A DNA stretch of 64,000 bases from Shewanella polaris. GTDB lineage: Bacteria; Pseudomonadota; Gammaproteobacteria; Enterobacterales; Shewanellaceae. The position numbers and the translations under genes were made by a program. Location of the stretch: contig NZ_CP041036.1 of the NCBI RefSeq assembly GCF_006385555.1, forward strand, positions 1,550,001 to 1,614,000, written 5' to 3'. Each line of letters opens with the position of its first letter. Within the stretch, counting starts at the first letter, position 1. The notes beneath the pieces were generated by a model that saw only the letters and a list, made by a program, of their open reading frames with translations, did not search any database and was not told the DNA's origin. Of this stretch, positions 1-9,632 are shown one piece after another.

Positions 1-1133
1 GTTTACCTGGCAAAGCCTTTGTGCCAATGATTGTGGGTTTTGGTTGTTCGGTGCCTGCCATAATGGCAACGAGAACGTTAGGCAGTGAACGGGAGCGTAT
101 CGTTACCGGTATGATGGCACCGTTTATGTCATGTAGTGCTCGCTTGCCTGTTTATGCATTATTTGCTGCAGCATTTTTCCCGCATTCAGGTCAAAACTTA
201 GTCTTTTTACTTTATATTATTGGTATTTTAGCCGCGATTGGCACTGGGTTATTATTACGAAATACCGTATTGCCGGGTTCAAGTAGTGCCGTTGTAATGG
301 AGTTACCTAGTTACGAAATGCCTAAAACTAAAGCGGTGTTTTCTCGTACAACTAAGCGAACTAAAAGCTTTGTTAAGGGAGCGGGTAAAACCATCATCAT
401 TGTAGTGACACTGCTTAATTTCATTAATGCTATCGGTACGGATGGCTCTTTCGGGCATGAAGACAGTAAAGAATCATTACTTAGTGTTGCTAGCCAGCAA
501 ATCACACCAATTTTTAGCCCAATGGGCATTGAGCAAGATAATTGGGCTGCGACTGTGGGTATTATTACCGGCATTTTTGCTAAAGAAGCAGTGGTTGGAA
601 CATTAAATAGTTTATATACCACTGTAGAGGCTGATGACGAAGAACTCGTGTCTATTTGGGATAGCGTCAAAATAGGCTTAGCGACAATTCCGGCCAATTT
701 ACTCGGCATTGAGCCTGGTGATCCTTTATCAATTGCGATAGCAGGTATTACTGACTTAGATGAAGCCGCGATGGAGTTGTCTGTTGACTCTTCTACATTT
801 AGTGCGCTGCAAACAGGGTTTAAAAGTCAGATAGCTGCATTTTCATACTTGCTGTTTATTTTACTTTATACACCTTGTGTGGCCGCTATGGGTGCCTTAG
901 TACATGAATTTGGTGCTAAATGGGCACGCTTTGCAGCTATTTGGACTTTCTCATTGGCTTATGGCTCTGCGACTGTGGTGTATCAAGGTGCGACTTTTAC
1001 TCAGCATCCTGTGCAGTCAGCCAGTTGGATTGGTTTCTTTATTGTAGCCTTGATGATGTTTTATATGTGGTTAAATAAAAAAGGCCGCAAAGCGCAACAA
1101 ATTATTCCAGGAATACGAATCATCACCGAATAA
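1..1133 (+). CDS. feoB: Ferrous iron transport protein B, C-terminal part (5' end outside window)
   Basis: This is the membrane half of the inner-membrane Fe(II) transporter FeoB; the N-terminal G-protein domain lies upstream of the window. The reading frame is open from base 3, before the first ATG at 21, so the gene is cut by the window edge. Visible hallmarks are the motif GFGCSVPA just inside the window (the family Gate motif with Cys and Pro), a second half containing FAKEAVVGTL, and several hydrophobic membrane segments. The last residues are a short basic tail (NKKGRKAQQ), probably cytoplasmic. A strong terminator follows directly. Its iron role fits the siderophore receptor locus elsewhere in the window, though the two are not linked. 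Identification is confident from the motifs; the total length cannot be judged. Confidence 0.93.
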   Translation, partial: LPGKAFVPMIVGFGCSVPAIMATRTLGSERERIVTGMMAPFMSCSARLPVYALFAAAFFPHSGQNLVFLLYIIGILAAIGTGLLLRNTVLPGSSSAVVMELPSYEMPKTKAVFSRTTKRTKSFVKGAGKTIIIVVTLLNFINAIGTDGSFGHEDSKESLLSVASQQITPIFSPMGIEQDNWAATVGIITGIFAKEAVVGTLNSLYTTVEADDEELVSIWDSVKIGLATIPANLLGIEPGDPLSIAIAGITDLDEAAMELSVDSSTFSALQTGFKSQIAAFSYLLFILLYTPCVAAMGALVHEFGAKWARFAAIWTFSLAYGSATVVYQGATFTQHPVQSASWIGFFIVALMMFYMWLNKKGRKAQQIIPGIRIITE

Positions 1134-1151
1134 CGTGCAACGATTTGTTTC

Positions 1152-1193
1152 ATATTAATAAAAAACCCAGCTTGCTGGGTTTTTTATTAATAT
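1152..1193 (+). terminator. Rho-independent terminator after feoB
   Basis: A perfect hairpin (AACCCAGC, loop TT, GCTGGGTT) is flanked by an A-run on the left and a T-run on the right. The symmetry extends into ATATTAAT on both sides, so it could work on either strand. It lies 20 bases after the feoB stop. Confidence 0.9.
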
Positions 1194-1361
1194 GAGTAAA
1201 TACATCATAGAAATAGCGTGCTTCGGTCGTTGTTATTTTTGCTCGAATGGGTGTTTTTGTTTATCAGGTTAATTTTTTCGACGCTAGCAGTTGTAACTAC
1301 TTAAGATCTGTAGGATCATCAGTCTTTATTCATATTGCCATTGTGCGCCAAGAGGAATTCC

Positions 1362-3032
1362 ATGAGTCATGTGGACACCGAAGTACGTCCAAGTAACTTC
1401 ATTCGTAATATTATAGACGAAGACCTAAAAAGCGGTAAGCATAACGAAGTTCATACTCGTTTCCCGCCAGAACCTAATGGTTTTTTACACATAGGACACG
1501 CTAAGTCTATTTGTTTAAATTTTGGTATTGCAAAAGATTACCAAGGTCAATGTAACTTACGTTTTGATGATACTAACCCTGAAAAAGAAGACATTAACTA
1601 TGTGAAGTCAATTCAGGAAGATGTGCGTTGGTTAGGTTTTGAATGGTCTGGCGATATCCGTTATTCATCCAATTATTTTGACCAATTACATCAGTATGCT
1701 GTTGAGTTAATCACTAAAGGTCTTGCTTATGTTTGTTTCCTAAACGGGGAACAAACCAGAGAATATCGTGGCACCTTGAAAGAGCCAGGAAAAGACAGTC
1801 CTTACCGTGACACCAGTGTTGAAGACAACCTCGCATTATTTGAAAAAATGCGTAAAGGCGAATTCAAAGAAGGTGAATGTGCTCTGCGTGCTAAAATTGA
1901 TATGGCATCTTCTTTTATGTGCATGCGGGATCCGGTTATTTATCGTATCCGATTTGCACATCATCATCAAACAGGTGATAAGTGGTGCATTTACCCAATG
2001 TATGACTTTACTCATTGTATTTCTGATGCCATAGAGCATATTACTCATTCGATTTGTACTCTAGAGTTTCAAGATAACCGTCGTCTCTATGATTGGGTTT
2101 TAGATCATTTAGACGACTTTCATACTCCAGATCGTCCGCATCAGTATGAGTTTTCGCGTTTAAATTTAGAATATACTTTGATGTCTAAGCGTAAACTCAA
2201 TGACCTAGTGGTGCGCAAACTTGTATCTGGTTGGGACGACCCTCGTATGCCAACGATTGCTGGTTTACGTCGTCGTGGTTATACGGCTGCATCAATCCGT
2301 GAGTTCTGCCTGCGTATTGGGGTCACTAAGCAAGAAAACTTAGTCGAAGTCGGTATGTTAGATGCTTGTATTCGCGAAGAGTTAAACGAACATGCTCCTC
2401 GTGCAATGGCTGTTTTAAGACCGATTAAAGTCGTTATTGAAAACTATCCCAACACACAACCTGAAACTATTTCTGCGCCAGCCCATCCAAACAATGAGGC
2501 TATGGGGACTCGAGAGTTATTTTTTGGTCGTGAACTTTTTATTGATATAGAAGACTTTAAAGAAGAGGCAAATAAGCACTTTAAACGTCTTGTATTAGGT
2601 AAAGAAGTCCGCTTACGCAATGCATATATTGTTAAAGCGGAACGTTGTGACAAAGATTCATACGGTAATGTCACCACGGTTTATTGTACCTATGATGCAG
2701 ATACGCTAGGCAAAAATCCTGCTGATGGTCGTAAAGTCAAAGGCGTTATTCATTGGGTTGACTCAGCAACAGCAAAGCCTGCAGAGTTTCGTTTGTATGA
2801 CAGACTTTTCACTAGTGAAAACCCAGCAGCTTTTGAAACCGTTGATGAAGTGCTCAATCCGAACTCGCTTACAGTAGTTAATGGATTCGTTGAACCTAGT
2901 ATGGTTAATGCTCCGGCAGAAAAAGCCTACCAGTTTGAACGCGAAGGTTATTATTGTGCAGACAGTAAAGATTCTAGCGCTGAACATTTGGTATTTAACT
3001 TAACGGTTCCGTTAAGAGATACTTTCGCTTAA
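1362..3032 (+). CDS. glnS: Glutaminyl-tRNA synthetase
   Basis: This class I aminoacyl-tRNA synthetase charges tRNA-Gln in the cytoplasm. The protein is 556 residues, close to the E. coli enzyme. The signature [15 protein letters not shown] sits at residues 35-49 (HIGH at 43-46) and the KMSKS-equivalent MSKRK at 274-278. The C-terminal anticodon-binding beta-barrels are complete and end in [11 protein letters not shown]. The frame is open from a TTG at 1335. I chose the ATG at 1362 because AGAGGA lies about 8 bases upstream and the protein then begins [20 protein letters not shown], like known GlnRS. It is a single-gene unit between two terminators. Confidence 0.98.
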   Translation: MSHVDTEVRPSNFIRNIIDEDLKSGKHNEVHTRFPPEPNGFLHIGHAKSICLNFGIAKDYQGQCNLRFDDTNPEKEDINYVKSIQEDVRWLGFEWSGDIRYSSNYFDQLHQYAVELITKGLAYVCFLNGEQTREYRGTLKEPGKDSPYRDTSVEDNLALFEKMRKGEFKEGECALRAKIDMASSFMCMRDPVIYRIRFAHHHQTGDKWCIYPMYDFTHCISDAIEHITHSICTLEFQDNRRLYDWVLDHLDDFHTPDRPHQYEFSRLNLEYTLMSKRKLNDLVVRKLVSGWDDPRMPTIAGLRRRGYTAASIREFCLRIGVTKQENLVEVGMLDACIREELNEHAPRAMAVLRPIKVVIENYPNTQPETISAPAHPNNEAMGTRELFFGRELFIDIEDFKEEANKHFKRLVLGKEVRLRNAYIVKAERCDKDSYGNVTTVYCTYDADTLGKNPADGRKVKGVIHWVDSATAKPAEFRLYDRLFTSENPAAFETVDEVLNPNSLTVVNGFVEPSMVNAPAEKAYQFEREGYYCADSKDSSAEHLVFNLTVPLRDTFA

Positions 3033-3049
3033 TCACTTATTTTAATAAT

Positions 3050-3076
3050 AAAAAAGGCGCTTAATGCGCCTTTTTT
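3050..3076 (+). terminator. Rho-independent terminator after glnS
   Basis: Hairpin AAGGCGC / GCGCCTT with loop TTAAT and flanking A and T runs, 18 bases after the glnS stop. Its symmetry allows it also to serve the convergent gene to the right. Confidence 0.9.
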
Positions 3077-3089
3077 GTATTATTTTTTC

Positions 3090-3117
3090 AATAATCAATA
3101 ATCAATAATCAATAATC
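3090..3117. repeat. Short tandem repeat, AATAATC x 4
   Basis: Four exact head-to-tail copies of the 7-mer AATAATC lie between the glnS terminator and the end of the convergent Yip1-family gene. There is no coding capacity. Such simple repeats may vary in copy number between strains. Confidence 0.85.
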
Positions 3118-3127
3118 AACCAATTCA

Positions 3128-3724
3128 TTATTGCATCATCGGCCCAAAGCCAATACTCCATAAAATAATACTACTTCCCATCAACGCGACTAATAATACC
3201 AGACCTGCTGTAACAACTGAGCTTGAATAAATAAAGCCCTTTTCTTCAGGAATATTCATAATGATAGGAACACCTGCATATAACAGATAAACCGAATAGG
3301 ATAAGCCAACTAATCCGACGATCATGATGAACCATAATACTGGATAGAGTGCTGCAAGACCGACCATAAATAAGGGCGTTGCAGTATAGGACGCTAATTC
3401 GAGAGCTTGAGTGTAGGTTGGATCTGCATCAAATGTTTTGCCCATCCAAAAGGCCAAATAAGCCAGTGCCAGAACGCCAATTATTAAGCCAAAATACATT
3501 CCTATGGACATAAATAATGCGCTTTGAGATGTGAGAAACAGTGATTCTCCTACGCCAGGATGCCAACCAATATGAGCGGTTGCAAAATAAGAGCAAATTG
3601 CAGGAATAAGTGCAATAAGTAACACATGACTTAAGCTACTTTTTAGTGCTTCATGGTTTTTTTCAATTGTTTTCCACTCTTGTTTCGGATGAGTGTAAAG
3701 CCCCATTAAGTGATTCAGTACCAT
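3128..3724 (-). CDS. Yip1-family inner-membrane protein
   Basis: A 198-residue polytopic membrane protein of the Yip1/YIPF-like family, whose bacterial role is unknown. The N terminus (LMGLYTHPKQEWKTI) is the usual bacterial Yip1 start, where a short amphipathic segment precedes the first membrane helix. About five hydrophobic segments follow, around residues 32-50, 68-95, 110-130, 133-155 and 170-195. The gene stands alone, convergent with glnS and divergent from miaE, so it gives no pathway context. The start ATG at 3724 is the first in frame, with AGGATAAC just upstream on the minus strand. The family call is from memory of the N-terminal pattern. Confidence 0.75.
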   Translation of the reverse strand: MVLNHLMGLYTHPKQEWKTIEKNHEALKSSLSHVLLIALIPAICSYFATAHIGWHPGVGESLFLTSQSALFMSIGMYFGLIIGVLALAYLAFWMGKTFDADPTYTQALELASYTATPLFMVGLAALYPVLWFIMIVGLVGLSYSVYLLYAGVPIIMNIPEEKGFIYSSSVVTAGLVLLVALMGSSIILWSIGFGPMMQ

Positions 3725-4087
3725 TATAGTTATCCTTGTTTAGCATTTCTGACCTAGCTCGCCAAACAACGACGAACTGACTACAGCTTTGTACCAATCG
3801 CCTTAATCAGTCCACATCAACTTATCAACAGGGTTATGGTGTTGGCAAATACACTGAGGTAGTTCCTCATTGCTAACATCTATGTTGTTAAGTTATGACT
3901 CTATCCCAATTTAGAATCATCATTTAAGGTGATCGATAGCACCTGTTACAAAATCGTTAAATTTAGATGCTTGGCTTATTTATTGAACATAAATAGACAT
4001 TCGTCAAGTTGTATTATGTTTTTAACTTCAGAAAAGAAGACTCTGTAGGTAAGATAGTCCAAGAATTTTGAGAGGATTATTTATTTG
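3725..4087. other. Intergenic region between the Yip1-family gene and miaE
   Basis: About 360 bases without a supported gene between two divergent genes. It must hold both promoters, but no -35/-10 pair stands out clearly. I see no RNA gene or repeat. GAGG at 4072-4075 is the likely miaE ribosome binding site. Confidence 0.5.
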
Positions 4088-4855
4088 ATGCAGCAATTAC
4101 TCGTTCCTATTTATGATTTCCTAGGTTGTGAAACCCCTAATAGTTGGGTTGAGCAGGCAAAGCAGTCTGAGCAACTTAACGCATTACTCATTGATCACTG
4201 CAACTGCGAGCTAAAAGCTGCGCAAACAGCTATTTTTATGATCCGTAAATATGCGATTGATAAAACGAGCGCAAACTTATTAAAAGATTGGGCAAAGCCT
4301 TACGAAGATTTTGTTTATCAGCAAGATCGTAATGTGGCAGCATTTTTGGCCCGTGATATTAAAAAAAATGATATTACCAACGAATTAGTCGTCAGTAATA
4401 ATTTAGTCATAAGTACTGATTTAATGAATAAGATGGTGCGACTGGTCAAAGAAGAGTTTCATCATTTTGAACAAGTGCTGCAAATCATGACATCACGTGG
4501 TATTGACTACAGTAATATTCGTGCCGGCCGTTATGCCAAGCAATTAATGACTCATGTACGAACTCACGAACCTGCTACCATTATTGATAAATTGATTATA
4601 GGAGCATTTATTGAAGCTCGATCATGCGAACGGTTTGCCAAGATCGCACCGCACTTAGATGATGAACTCGCTAAATTTTACATTTCATTACTTCGCTCAG
4701 AGGCACGGCATTATCAAGATTATTTAACCCTTGCTCAGAATGTTGCGGGCACCGATATAAGTGAGCGAATTGATTATTTTCGTGAAAAGGAAAGGGAATT
4801 GATTTTGTCCGTAGATGGCGAATTTCGTTTCCATAGCGGTGTACCAGCAGTATAG
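4088..4855 (+). CDS. miaE: tRNA-(2-methylthio-N6-isopentenyl-A37) hydroxylase
   Basis: MiaE is an O2-dependent di-iron enzyme that hydroxylates the isopentenyl group of ms2i6A37 in tRNAs reading UNN codons. The protein is 255 residues and aligns by eye along its whole length with Salmonella MiaE. Shared blocks include CELKAAQTA, EEFHHFEQV (ExxH iron ligands), IDKLIIGAFIEARSCERF, LLRSEARHYQDY (second ExxH) and the end FRFHSGVPA. The frame also allows a TTG at 4085, directly before the ATG at 4088. I prefer the ATG, with GAGG 12 bases upstream, although the TTG would have tighter spacing. It is a single gene convergent with lpxH. Confidence 0.95.
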   Translation: MQQLLVPIYDFLGCETPNSWVEQAKQSEQLNALLIDHCNCELKAAQTAIFMIRKYAIDKTSANLLKDWAKPYEDFVYQQDRNVAAFLARDIKKNDITNELVVSNNLVISTDLMNKMVRLVKEEFHHFEQVLQIMTSRGIDYSNIRAGRYAKQLMTHVRTHEPATIIDKLIIGAFIEARSCERFAKIAPHLDDELAKFYISLLRSEARHYQDYLTLAQNVAGTDISERIDYFREKERELILSVDGEFRFHSGVPAV

Positions 4856-4912
4856 CTCGGTGAGTTAACCTCCGAACTTATACTTTGCTTATGACGTATA
4901 GCTAGACATGGT

Positions 4913-5647
4913 TTAATGGGTGCAGTTTGTTTCTAGGAAGGGCAGTTGTAAAAGCTCACAACCGTTTTCGCTAACGTTTAATACGCTACCTTGTGTATAC
5001 CAATCACCCACGACTACTCGCTGTTGTTGATGGCTTAATTGATGAATGGCAGGCCGGTGAGTATGGCCATGGATCATTTGCTGACAGTCAGTACTGGCTA
5101 AAAGTTCGGTTACCGCACTAGGTTCAACATCCATAATCTCATAGTGTTTTTGTTGATTGCCTTGGACACTTTTTTGACGAATTTTTGCGGCAATGTTTAA
5201 GCGGGTCTTTTTGGGTAAGTGGGAGTAAACCCAACGTACAAGTCCTAAACTTCTAAAGCGCCTGAATCGCTGATAAGCAAGGTCAAGGGTGCAAAGGCTA
5301 TCACCATGCAAAATCACGGTATTAACACCGTACAAGTCGATACAATACACCTCTGGTAGCACTTGCATACCTGCTTGTAGGCAAAATTGTTTGCCGACCA
5401 TAAAATCACGGTTACCATGAATAAAGTAAACGGGCATGGTGTTGGAGACTATTTTAATGGCCTCTGAGATAGCAATGCTAAAGGGTTCGGCAATATCATC
5501 ACCCATCCATACTTCGAATAGGTCGCCGATGATATAAAGCGCCTCAGCATCGTCTAAACCATGGCTTAGAAAATGCACAAAGGCTTGAGTGATATCGGGG
5601 CGATCAGCACTTAAATGTAAATCGCCCACAAAGACAGTTCTTTTCAC
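4913..5647 (-). CDS. lpxH: UDP-2,3-diacylglucosamine hydrolase
   Basis: LpxH cleaves the pyrophosphate of UDP-2,3-diacylglucosamine to lipid X in lipid A synthesis, as a peripheral inner-membrane enzyme. The 244-residue protein has the calcineurin-like metallophosphoesterase motifs in order: [10 protein letters not shown] at the N terminus, [28 protein letters not shown] and HGHTHRP. These supply the usual Asp, His and Asn di-manganese ligands. It lies 2 bases downstream of ppiB on the same strand, so the two are surely co-transcribed. This ppiB-lpxH pairing is the same as in E. coli. Confidence 0.96.
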   Translation of the reverse strand: MKRTVFVGDLHLSADRPDITQAFVHFLSHGLDDAEALYIIGDLFEVWMGDDIAEPFSIAISEAIKIVSNTMPVYFIHGNRDFMVGKQFCLQAGMQVLPEVYCIDLYGVNTVILHGDSLCTLDLAYQRFRRFRSLGLVRWVYSHLPKKTRLNIAAKIRQKSVQGNQQKHYEIMDVEPSAVTELLASTDCQQMIHGHTHRPAIHQLSHQQQRVVVGDWYTQGSVLNVSENGCELLQLPFLETNCTH

Positions 5648-5649
5648 TA

Positions 5650-6144
5650 TTACGCTTTAACGCTAACGCTTTCGATCACAATAGCCTCTAATGGCACATC
5701 TTGATGCATACCATTATTACCGGTTGCAACATTTTTGATTTTTTCAATAATGTCTAAACCTTCAACGACTTCACCAAATACACAGTAACCCCAGCCTTGA
5801 GATGTTTCAGATTTAAAATCAAGGAAGGTATTGTCATTAACATTAACAAAGAATTGTGCTGTAGCTGAATGTGGATCTGATGTGCGCGCCATGGCAACAG
5901 TGCCTTTACGGTTCGATAAACCATTGTTAGCTTCATTCTTGATTGATGTTTTTACACTTTTTTGGCTCATATCTTTAGTGAAACCACCACCTTGGATCAT
6001 AAAACCGTCAATGACACGGTGAAAAATAGTACCGTCAAAAAAACCATCTTCTACATATTGCATAAAGTTAGCCGCCGTAATAGGTGCTTTTTCTTCATTT
6101 AGTTGCAAAGTAATATCGCCCAAATTGGTGTGTAAAGTAATCAT
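5650..6144 (-). CDS. ppiB: Cytoplasmic peptidyl-prolyl cis-trans isomerase B (cyclophilin)
   Basis: A 164-residue cyclophilin that speeds proline isomerisation during folding. The core motif [15 protein letters not shown] holds the catalytic Arg, and [13 protein letters not shown] and YCVFGEV follow as in E. coli PpiB. There is no signal peptide (the protein starts [15 protein letters not shown]), which supports a cytoplasmic location. It is the first gene of a ppiB-lpxH operon and is divergent from cysS; the roughly 140-base gap must carry both promoters. Confidence 0.96.
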   Translation of the reverse strand: MITLHTNLGDITLQLNEEKAPITAANFMQYVEDGFFDGTIFHRVIDGFMIQGGGFTKDMSQKSVKTSIKNEANNGLSNRKGTVAMARTSDPHSATAQFFVNVNDNTFLDFKSETSQGWGYCVFGEVVEGLDIIEKIKNVATGNNGMHQDVPLEAIVIESVSVKA

Positions 6145-6286
6145 GTTGTCTCACTTAAAAAGATAATTTGTGCGATTCTAACTTATCTTAAGTGCCGCTT
6201 AAAGTGCGGTGTTCAAAACAGGTGGCATCATGCTAGAATCTGGATTAATATTTCCCGTTATAAATTAGTGTAAAAGAGACCAATCG

Positions 6287-7669
6287 ATGTTAAAGATTTA
6301 CAATAGTATGAGTCGTGAGAAACAAGAATTTATACCAATAAATCCAGGTAAAATCGGAATGTACGTCTGCGGCGTGACCATTTACGATTTATGTCATATT
6401 GGTCACGGGCGTACCTTTGTTTCGTTTGACATGATAGTGCGCTATTTACGCTACATAGGTTATGAGGTTAATTTTCAGCGAAACATTACCGATGTTGATG
6501 ATAAAATTATCAAACGTGCTGCTGAAAATAATGAATCTTGCGAGTCTCTCACTGAACGTTTAATTGGCGAAATGCACCAAGATTTTGATGCCTTAAATAT
6601 GAAACGACCTGATTTCGAGCCTAGAGCTACGTTACATATGGAAGAGATTATCGATATGGTTCAGCGTTTACTTGAGCGCGACCATGCTTATGTTGCCAGC
6701 AATGGTGATGTATTATTCAGTGTTGCATCATTTCCTGAATATGGGCAGTTATCAGGCCAAAATCTTGATCAACTTCAAGCTGGTGCTCGAGTAGAAATAG
6801 ACAATGCTAAACATAATCCAATGGATTTTGTGCTTTGGAAAATGTCTAAACCGGGTGAACCAACTTGGGAATCACCTTGGGGCCCGGGGCGTCCAGGGTG
6901 GCATATAGAATGTTCAGCCATGAACGGTAAGCACCTTGGGGTACATTTTGATATCCATGGTGGCGGCTCTGATTTGCAGTTTCCACATCATGAAAATGAA
7001 ATTGCTCAGTCTTGTTGTGCTCATGATACCCCGTATGTGAATTATTGGATTCACACCGGAATGGTAATGGTTGATCGTGAAAAAATGTCTAAATCATTAG
7101 ATAACTTTTTTACCATTCGTGATGTGCTTAAACATTATGATCCTGAAACCGTACGTTACTTCTTATTATCCGGTCATTATCGTAGCCAGTTAAATTATTC
7201 TGAAGATAATTTAAAACAAGCTCGTGCTGCTTTAGAGCGTTTATATACAGCGCTTAAAGATTTAGATTTAAGTGTAAAAGCAGCGCCTGCTGAAGCCTAT
7301 GTTGCCAAGTTCAAATCAGCAATGGATGATGATTTTAATACACCAGAAGCCTATTCGGTGTTATTTGAGATGGTTCGTGAAATTAATCGCCTTAAACTAA
7401 CCGATATGGCAGCGGCATCGGCATTAGGTGCCAGCTTGAAGCAATTAGCTGATGTGCTCGGCCTTATTAGCCAAACTCCAGAGGCTTTCTTTAAGGGAGA
7501 GGGTAGTGACGATGAAGTGGCAGAAATTGAAGCACTTATCGTTGAACGTAACCGTGCCCGTACTGAAAAAGATTGGCCTGCTGCTGATGTCGCTCGCGAT
7601 CGCTTAAACGAGTTAGGCGTTGTGTTAGAAGATGGCGGCCCTAGCGGTACAACATGGCGTAAAAAGTAA
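6287..7669 (+). CDS. cysS: Cysteinyl-tRNA synthetase
   Basis: A monomeric class I synthetase that charges tRNA-Cys. The 460-residue length is normal. The N-terminal zinc-binding Cys of YVCGVTIYD, the HIGH-type motif [15 protein letters not shown] and PHHENE (remaining zinc ligands) and the KMSKS loop at residues 266-270 are all present. The C-terminal DALR-type helical domain ends in [10 protein letters not shown], as in other gammaproteobacterial enzymes. The ATG at 6287 gives the standard start [12 protein letters not shown]. It is convergent with folD, with a shared terminator between them. Confidence 0.98.
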   Translation: MLKIYNSMSREKQEFIPINPGKIGMYVCGVTIYDLCHIGHGRTFVSFDMIVRYLRYIGYEVNFQRNITDVDDKIIKRAAENNESCESLTERLIGEMHQDFDALNMKRPDFEPRATLHMEEIIDMVQRLLERDHAYVASNGDVLFSVASFPEYGQLSGQNLDQLQAGARVEIDNAKHNPMDFVLWKMSKPGEPTWESPWGPGRPGWHIECSAMNGKHLGVHFDIHGGGSDLQFPHHENEIAQSCCAHDTPYVNYWIHTGMVMVDREKMSKSLDNFFTIRDVLKHYDPETVRYFLLSGHYRSQLNYSEDNLKQARAALERLYTALKDLDLSVKAAPAEAYVAKFKSAMDDDFNTPEAYSVLFEMVREINRLKLTDMAAASALGASLKQLADVLGLISQTPEAFFKGEGSDDEVAEIEALIVERNRARTEKDWPAADVARDRLNELGVVLEDGGPSGTTWRKK

Positions 7670-7688
7670 TCTAATTCGCTCATTAACT

Positions 7689-7716
7689 AAAAAAGCCTGC
7701 AATTGCAGGCTTTTTT
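7689..7716 (+). terminator. Bidirectional terminator between cysS and folD
   Basis: Perfect palindromic hairpin GCCTGCAATTGCAGGC flanked by six A and six T. It lies 19 bases after the cysS stop and 53 bases beyond the folD stop on the other strand, so it can serve both. Confidence 0.92.
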
Positions 7717-7769
7717 GTTATTAATCAACATGATTTACGTATCTGAGATTTAGCTAGCTGTGATTTAAG

Positions 7770-8624
7770 TTAACTATGATATTGCTCGCAAGCGTACAGG
7801 GTGTTTTCTAACAAGCTTGCAATGGTCATCGGGCCAACGCCACCAGGTACAGGAGTAATAAAGGCCGCCTTTTCTGCGGCAACGTTAAATTCAATATCAC
7901 CCACTAAACTGCCATTGTCTAAGCGATTGATACCAACATCAATAACAATTGCGCCTGGCTTTATCCACTCACCAGGAATAAAGCCTGGTTTACCTACCGC
8001 GACGACTAATAAATCAGCTTGACGCACTTTTTGTTCTAAGTTTTTAGTAAAGCGGTGACAGGTCGTTGTTGTACAACCTGCTAATAATAATTCTAGCGTC
8101 ATTGGACGACCGACAATATTTGATGCGCCAACTACCGTCGCATCTAAGCCATATGTATCAATACCAGTTGATTTTATTAACGTCATAATGCCCATAGGCG
8201 TACAAGCGCGAAGTACAGGAATACGTTGGGCTAAACGGCCGACATTATATGGATGAAAGCCATCAACGTCTTTATCCGGACGTATACGCTCAATAACTTT
8301 TGAATCATCAATATGTTCAGGCAGAGGCAGTTGAACTAAAATCCCATCAATGCTTGGATTATCATTACACTTGTCAATTAGAGCTAACAGTTCTGCTTCA
8401 GTTGCGCTGGCGTCAAGATCAAAAGATTCAGACTCAAAACCGACTTCCTCACAAGCTTTACGCTTACTGCCAACATAAACTTGAGATGCGGCATCGCTGC
8501 CCACTAAAATAACGGCAAGACCTGGCGCACGAAATCCTGCTTGTCTTCGTAATGCTACTTTTTGCTTAAGTGTAGTGCGGATAGATTGTGCAATGGCTTT
8601 ACCGTCAATAATTTGAGCAGTCAT
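7770..8624 (-). CDS. folD: Bifunctional methylenetetrahydrofolate dehydrogenase / methenyl-THF cyclohydrolase
   Basis: FolD interconverts 5,10-methylene-THF and 10-formyl-THF in one-carbon metabolism, using NADP. The 284-residue protein has the family blocks [14 protein letters not shown] (catalytic Lys region), [22 protein letters not shown], the dinucleotide-binding GASNIVGRP and the C-terminal [10 protein letters not shown]. The frame extends upstream to 8666, but the ATG at 8624 gives [13 protein letters not shown], aligning with E. coli MAAKIIDGKTIAQ, and AAAGGA lies upstream at a slightly long spacing. It is a single gene upstream of the tRNA operon and on the opposite strand. Confidence 0.97.
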   Translation of the reverse strand: MTAQIIDGKAIAQSIRTTLKQKVALRRQAGFRAPGLAVILVGSDAASQVYVGSKRKACEEVGFESESFDLDASATEAELLALIDKCNDNPSIDGILVQLPLPEHIDDSKVIERIRPDKDVDGFHPYNVGRLAQRIPVLRACTPMGIMTLIKSTGIDTYGLDATVVGASNIVGRPMTLELLLAGCTTTTCHRFTKNLEQKVRQADLLVVAVGKPGFIPGEWIKPGAIVIDVGINRLDNGSLVGDIEFNVAAEKAAFITPVPGGVGPMTIASLLENTLYACEQYHS

Positions 8625-8815
8625 GGCTGTAGAGTTTCCTTTGAGTGACGCGGGTGTTGAAGTCAATTAACGAACGGTGCTTATTCTAACAGGCGTATTG
8701 AAGAGTGTCATTTGCTAGACGAGGAAAATACAGTGAATAAACTATTCTCGCTATGATGCTAATCATCGTTTTTGCTGCTAAATTCGGCATATAGCATTAA
8801 GGTTTAAAAAAATCG

Positions 8816-8844
8816 TTGACGGTAGCAAGGTGACTCGTTAATAT
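8816..8844 (+). promoter_or_regulatory. Sigma70 promoter of the tRNA operon
   Basis: TTGACG (8816-8821) and TAATAT (8839-8844) are separated by exactly 17 bases. A GC-rich discriminator (GCGCTCCG) follows, as is typical of stringently controlled stable-RNA promoters. The first tRNA begins 72 bases after the -10 box. Confidence 0.8.
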
Positions 8845-8915
8845 GCGCTCCGTTCTCGAGACAACCTTGTTATTGTGTAAAGATAATAAATAACTCGAAT
8901 ACGAAGCAATATTTT

Positions 8916-8992
8916 CGGTGATTAGCGCAGCCCGGTAGCGCATCTCGTTTGGGACGAGAGGGTCAGAGGTTCGAATCCTCTATCACCGACCA
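8916..8992 (+). tRNA. tRNA-Pro (anticodon TGG)
   Basis: The acceptor stem CGGTGAT pairs with ATCACCG, then A and an encoded CCA. The anticodon arm TCTCG/CGAGA holds loop TTTGGGA with anticodon TGG. The T arm AGAGG-TTCGAAT-CCTCT is standard. It is the first gene of the tRNA operon. Confidence 0.97.
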
Positions 8993-9078
8993 AATTAAAT
9001 ATTATTTGCTATAGTAGTGAATAATAGAACAAGTAAGATTGTTCAGCCAGACAGGATACGGCTTCAAGCTGTAACCAT

Positions 9079-9155
9079 GCGCCCGTAGCTCAGTTGGATA
9101 GAGCACCCGCCTTCTAAGCGGGTGGTCGCAGGTTCGAATCCTGCCGGGTGCACCA
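9079..9155 (+). tRNA. tRNA-Arg (anticodon TCT)
   Basis: The acceptor stem GCGCCCG pairs with CGGGTGC (one G-T), then A and an encoded CCA. The anticodon arm CCCGC/GCGGG has loop CTTCTAA with anticodon TCT. D arm and T arm are normal. It is the second gene of the operon. Confidence 0.97.
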
Positions 9156-9162
9156 TTTCAGT

Positions 9163-9239
9163 GGTGATTGTAGCTCAGTTGGTAGAGTCCCGGATTGTGA
9201 TTCCGGTTGTCGTGGGTTCGAGCCCCATCAGTCACCCCA
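9163..9239 (+). tRNA. tRNA-His (anticodon GTG)
   Basis: The acceptor strand GGTGATTG pairs over eight bases with CAGTCACC. The extra G at position -1 opposite C73 is the histidine identity element, and it is encoded in the gene. The anticodon arm CCGGA/TCCGG holds loop TTGTGAT with anticodon GTG, and CCA is encoded. It starts only 7 bases after tRNA-Arg. Confidence 0.96.
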
Positions 9240-9632
9240 TTTTTCTGATTAAATCAAATTATCTCATACACACCCTCTAAGGGCTTTGCTGCTGCTTTTA
9301 AGTCACGACAATTCTTTTGCTATTAAGCATCTCAAGCGTAAATAAAAATTTCATTTCGCACATTAAACGTGCAAACACACCTTAATTGTGCATAAGTCGG
9401 CTTGTTTATCACGTAAATCGTCCTTTTCAGGCTCGACTCTGTTAAAAACGGTAGCTATAATGTCGCGTCTTGATAAATATCCAAAATGAGCTACCTGTAC
9501 CAACAGTGTTTTCAGTATGAATAATATTGCTGTGTTGAGTGCCCTAGCTAAAAACATGGTCAAGAAACGAATATCTAATGGTTGAGTTGTCGACTATTAC
9601 AAAGAACGTTAGACATATTTCGAGGTAAAACA
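9240..9632. other. Intergenic region between tRNA-His and tig
   Basis: About 390 bases with no supported gene. It must contain the tig promoter and the processing or termination site of the tRNA operon, but no strong hairpin with a T-run is visible. A 66-codon minus-strand open frame here has no recognisable protein character. Confidence 0.5.

Noticed and set aside
311..709. A 132-codon minus-strand open frame inside feoB
   Set aside because: Antisense to a clearly conserved FeoB core, without ribosome binding site or recognisable protein features.
9363..9563. A 66-codon minus-strand open frame upstream of tig
   Set aside because: No recognisable protein and it covers the region expected to hold the tig promoter.
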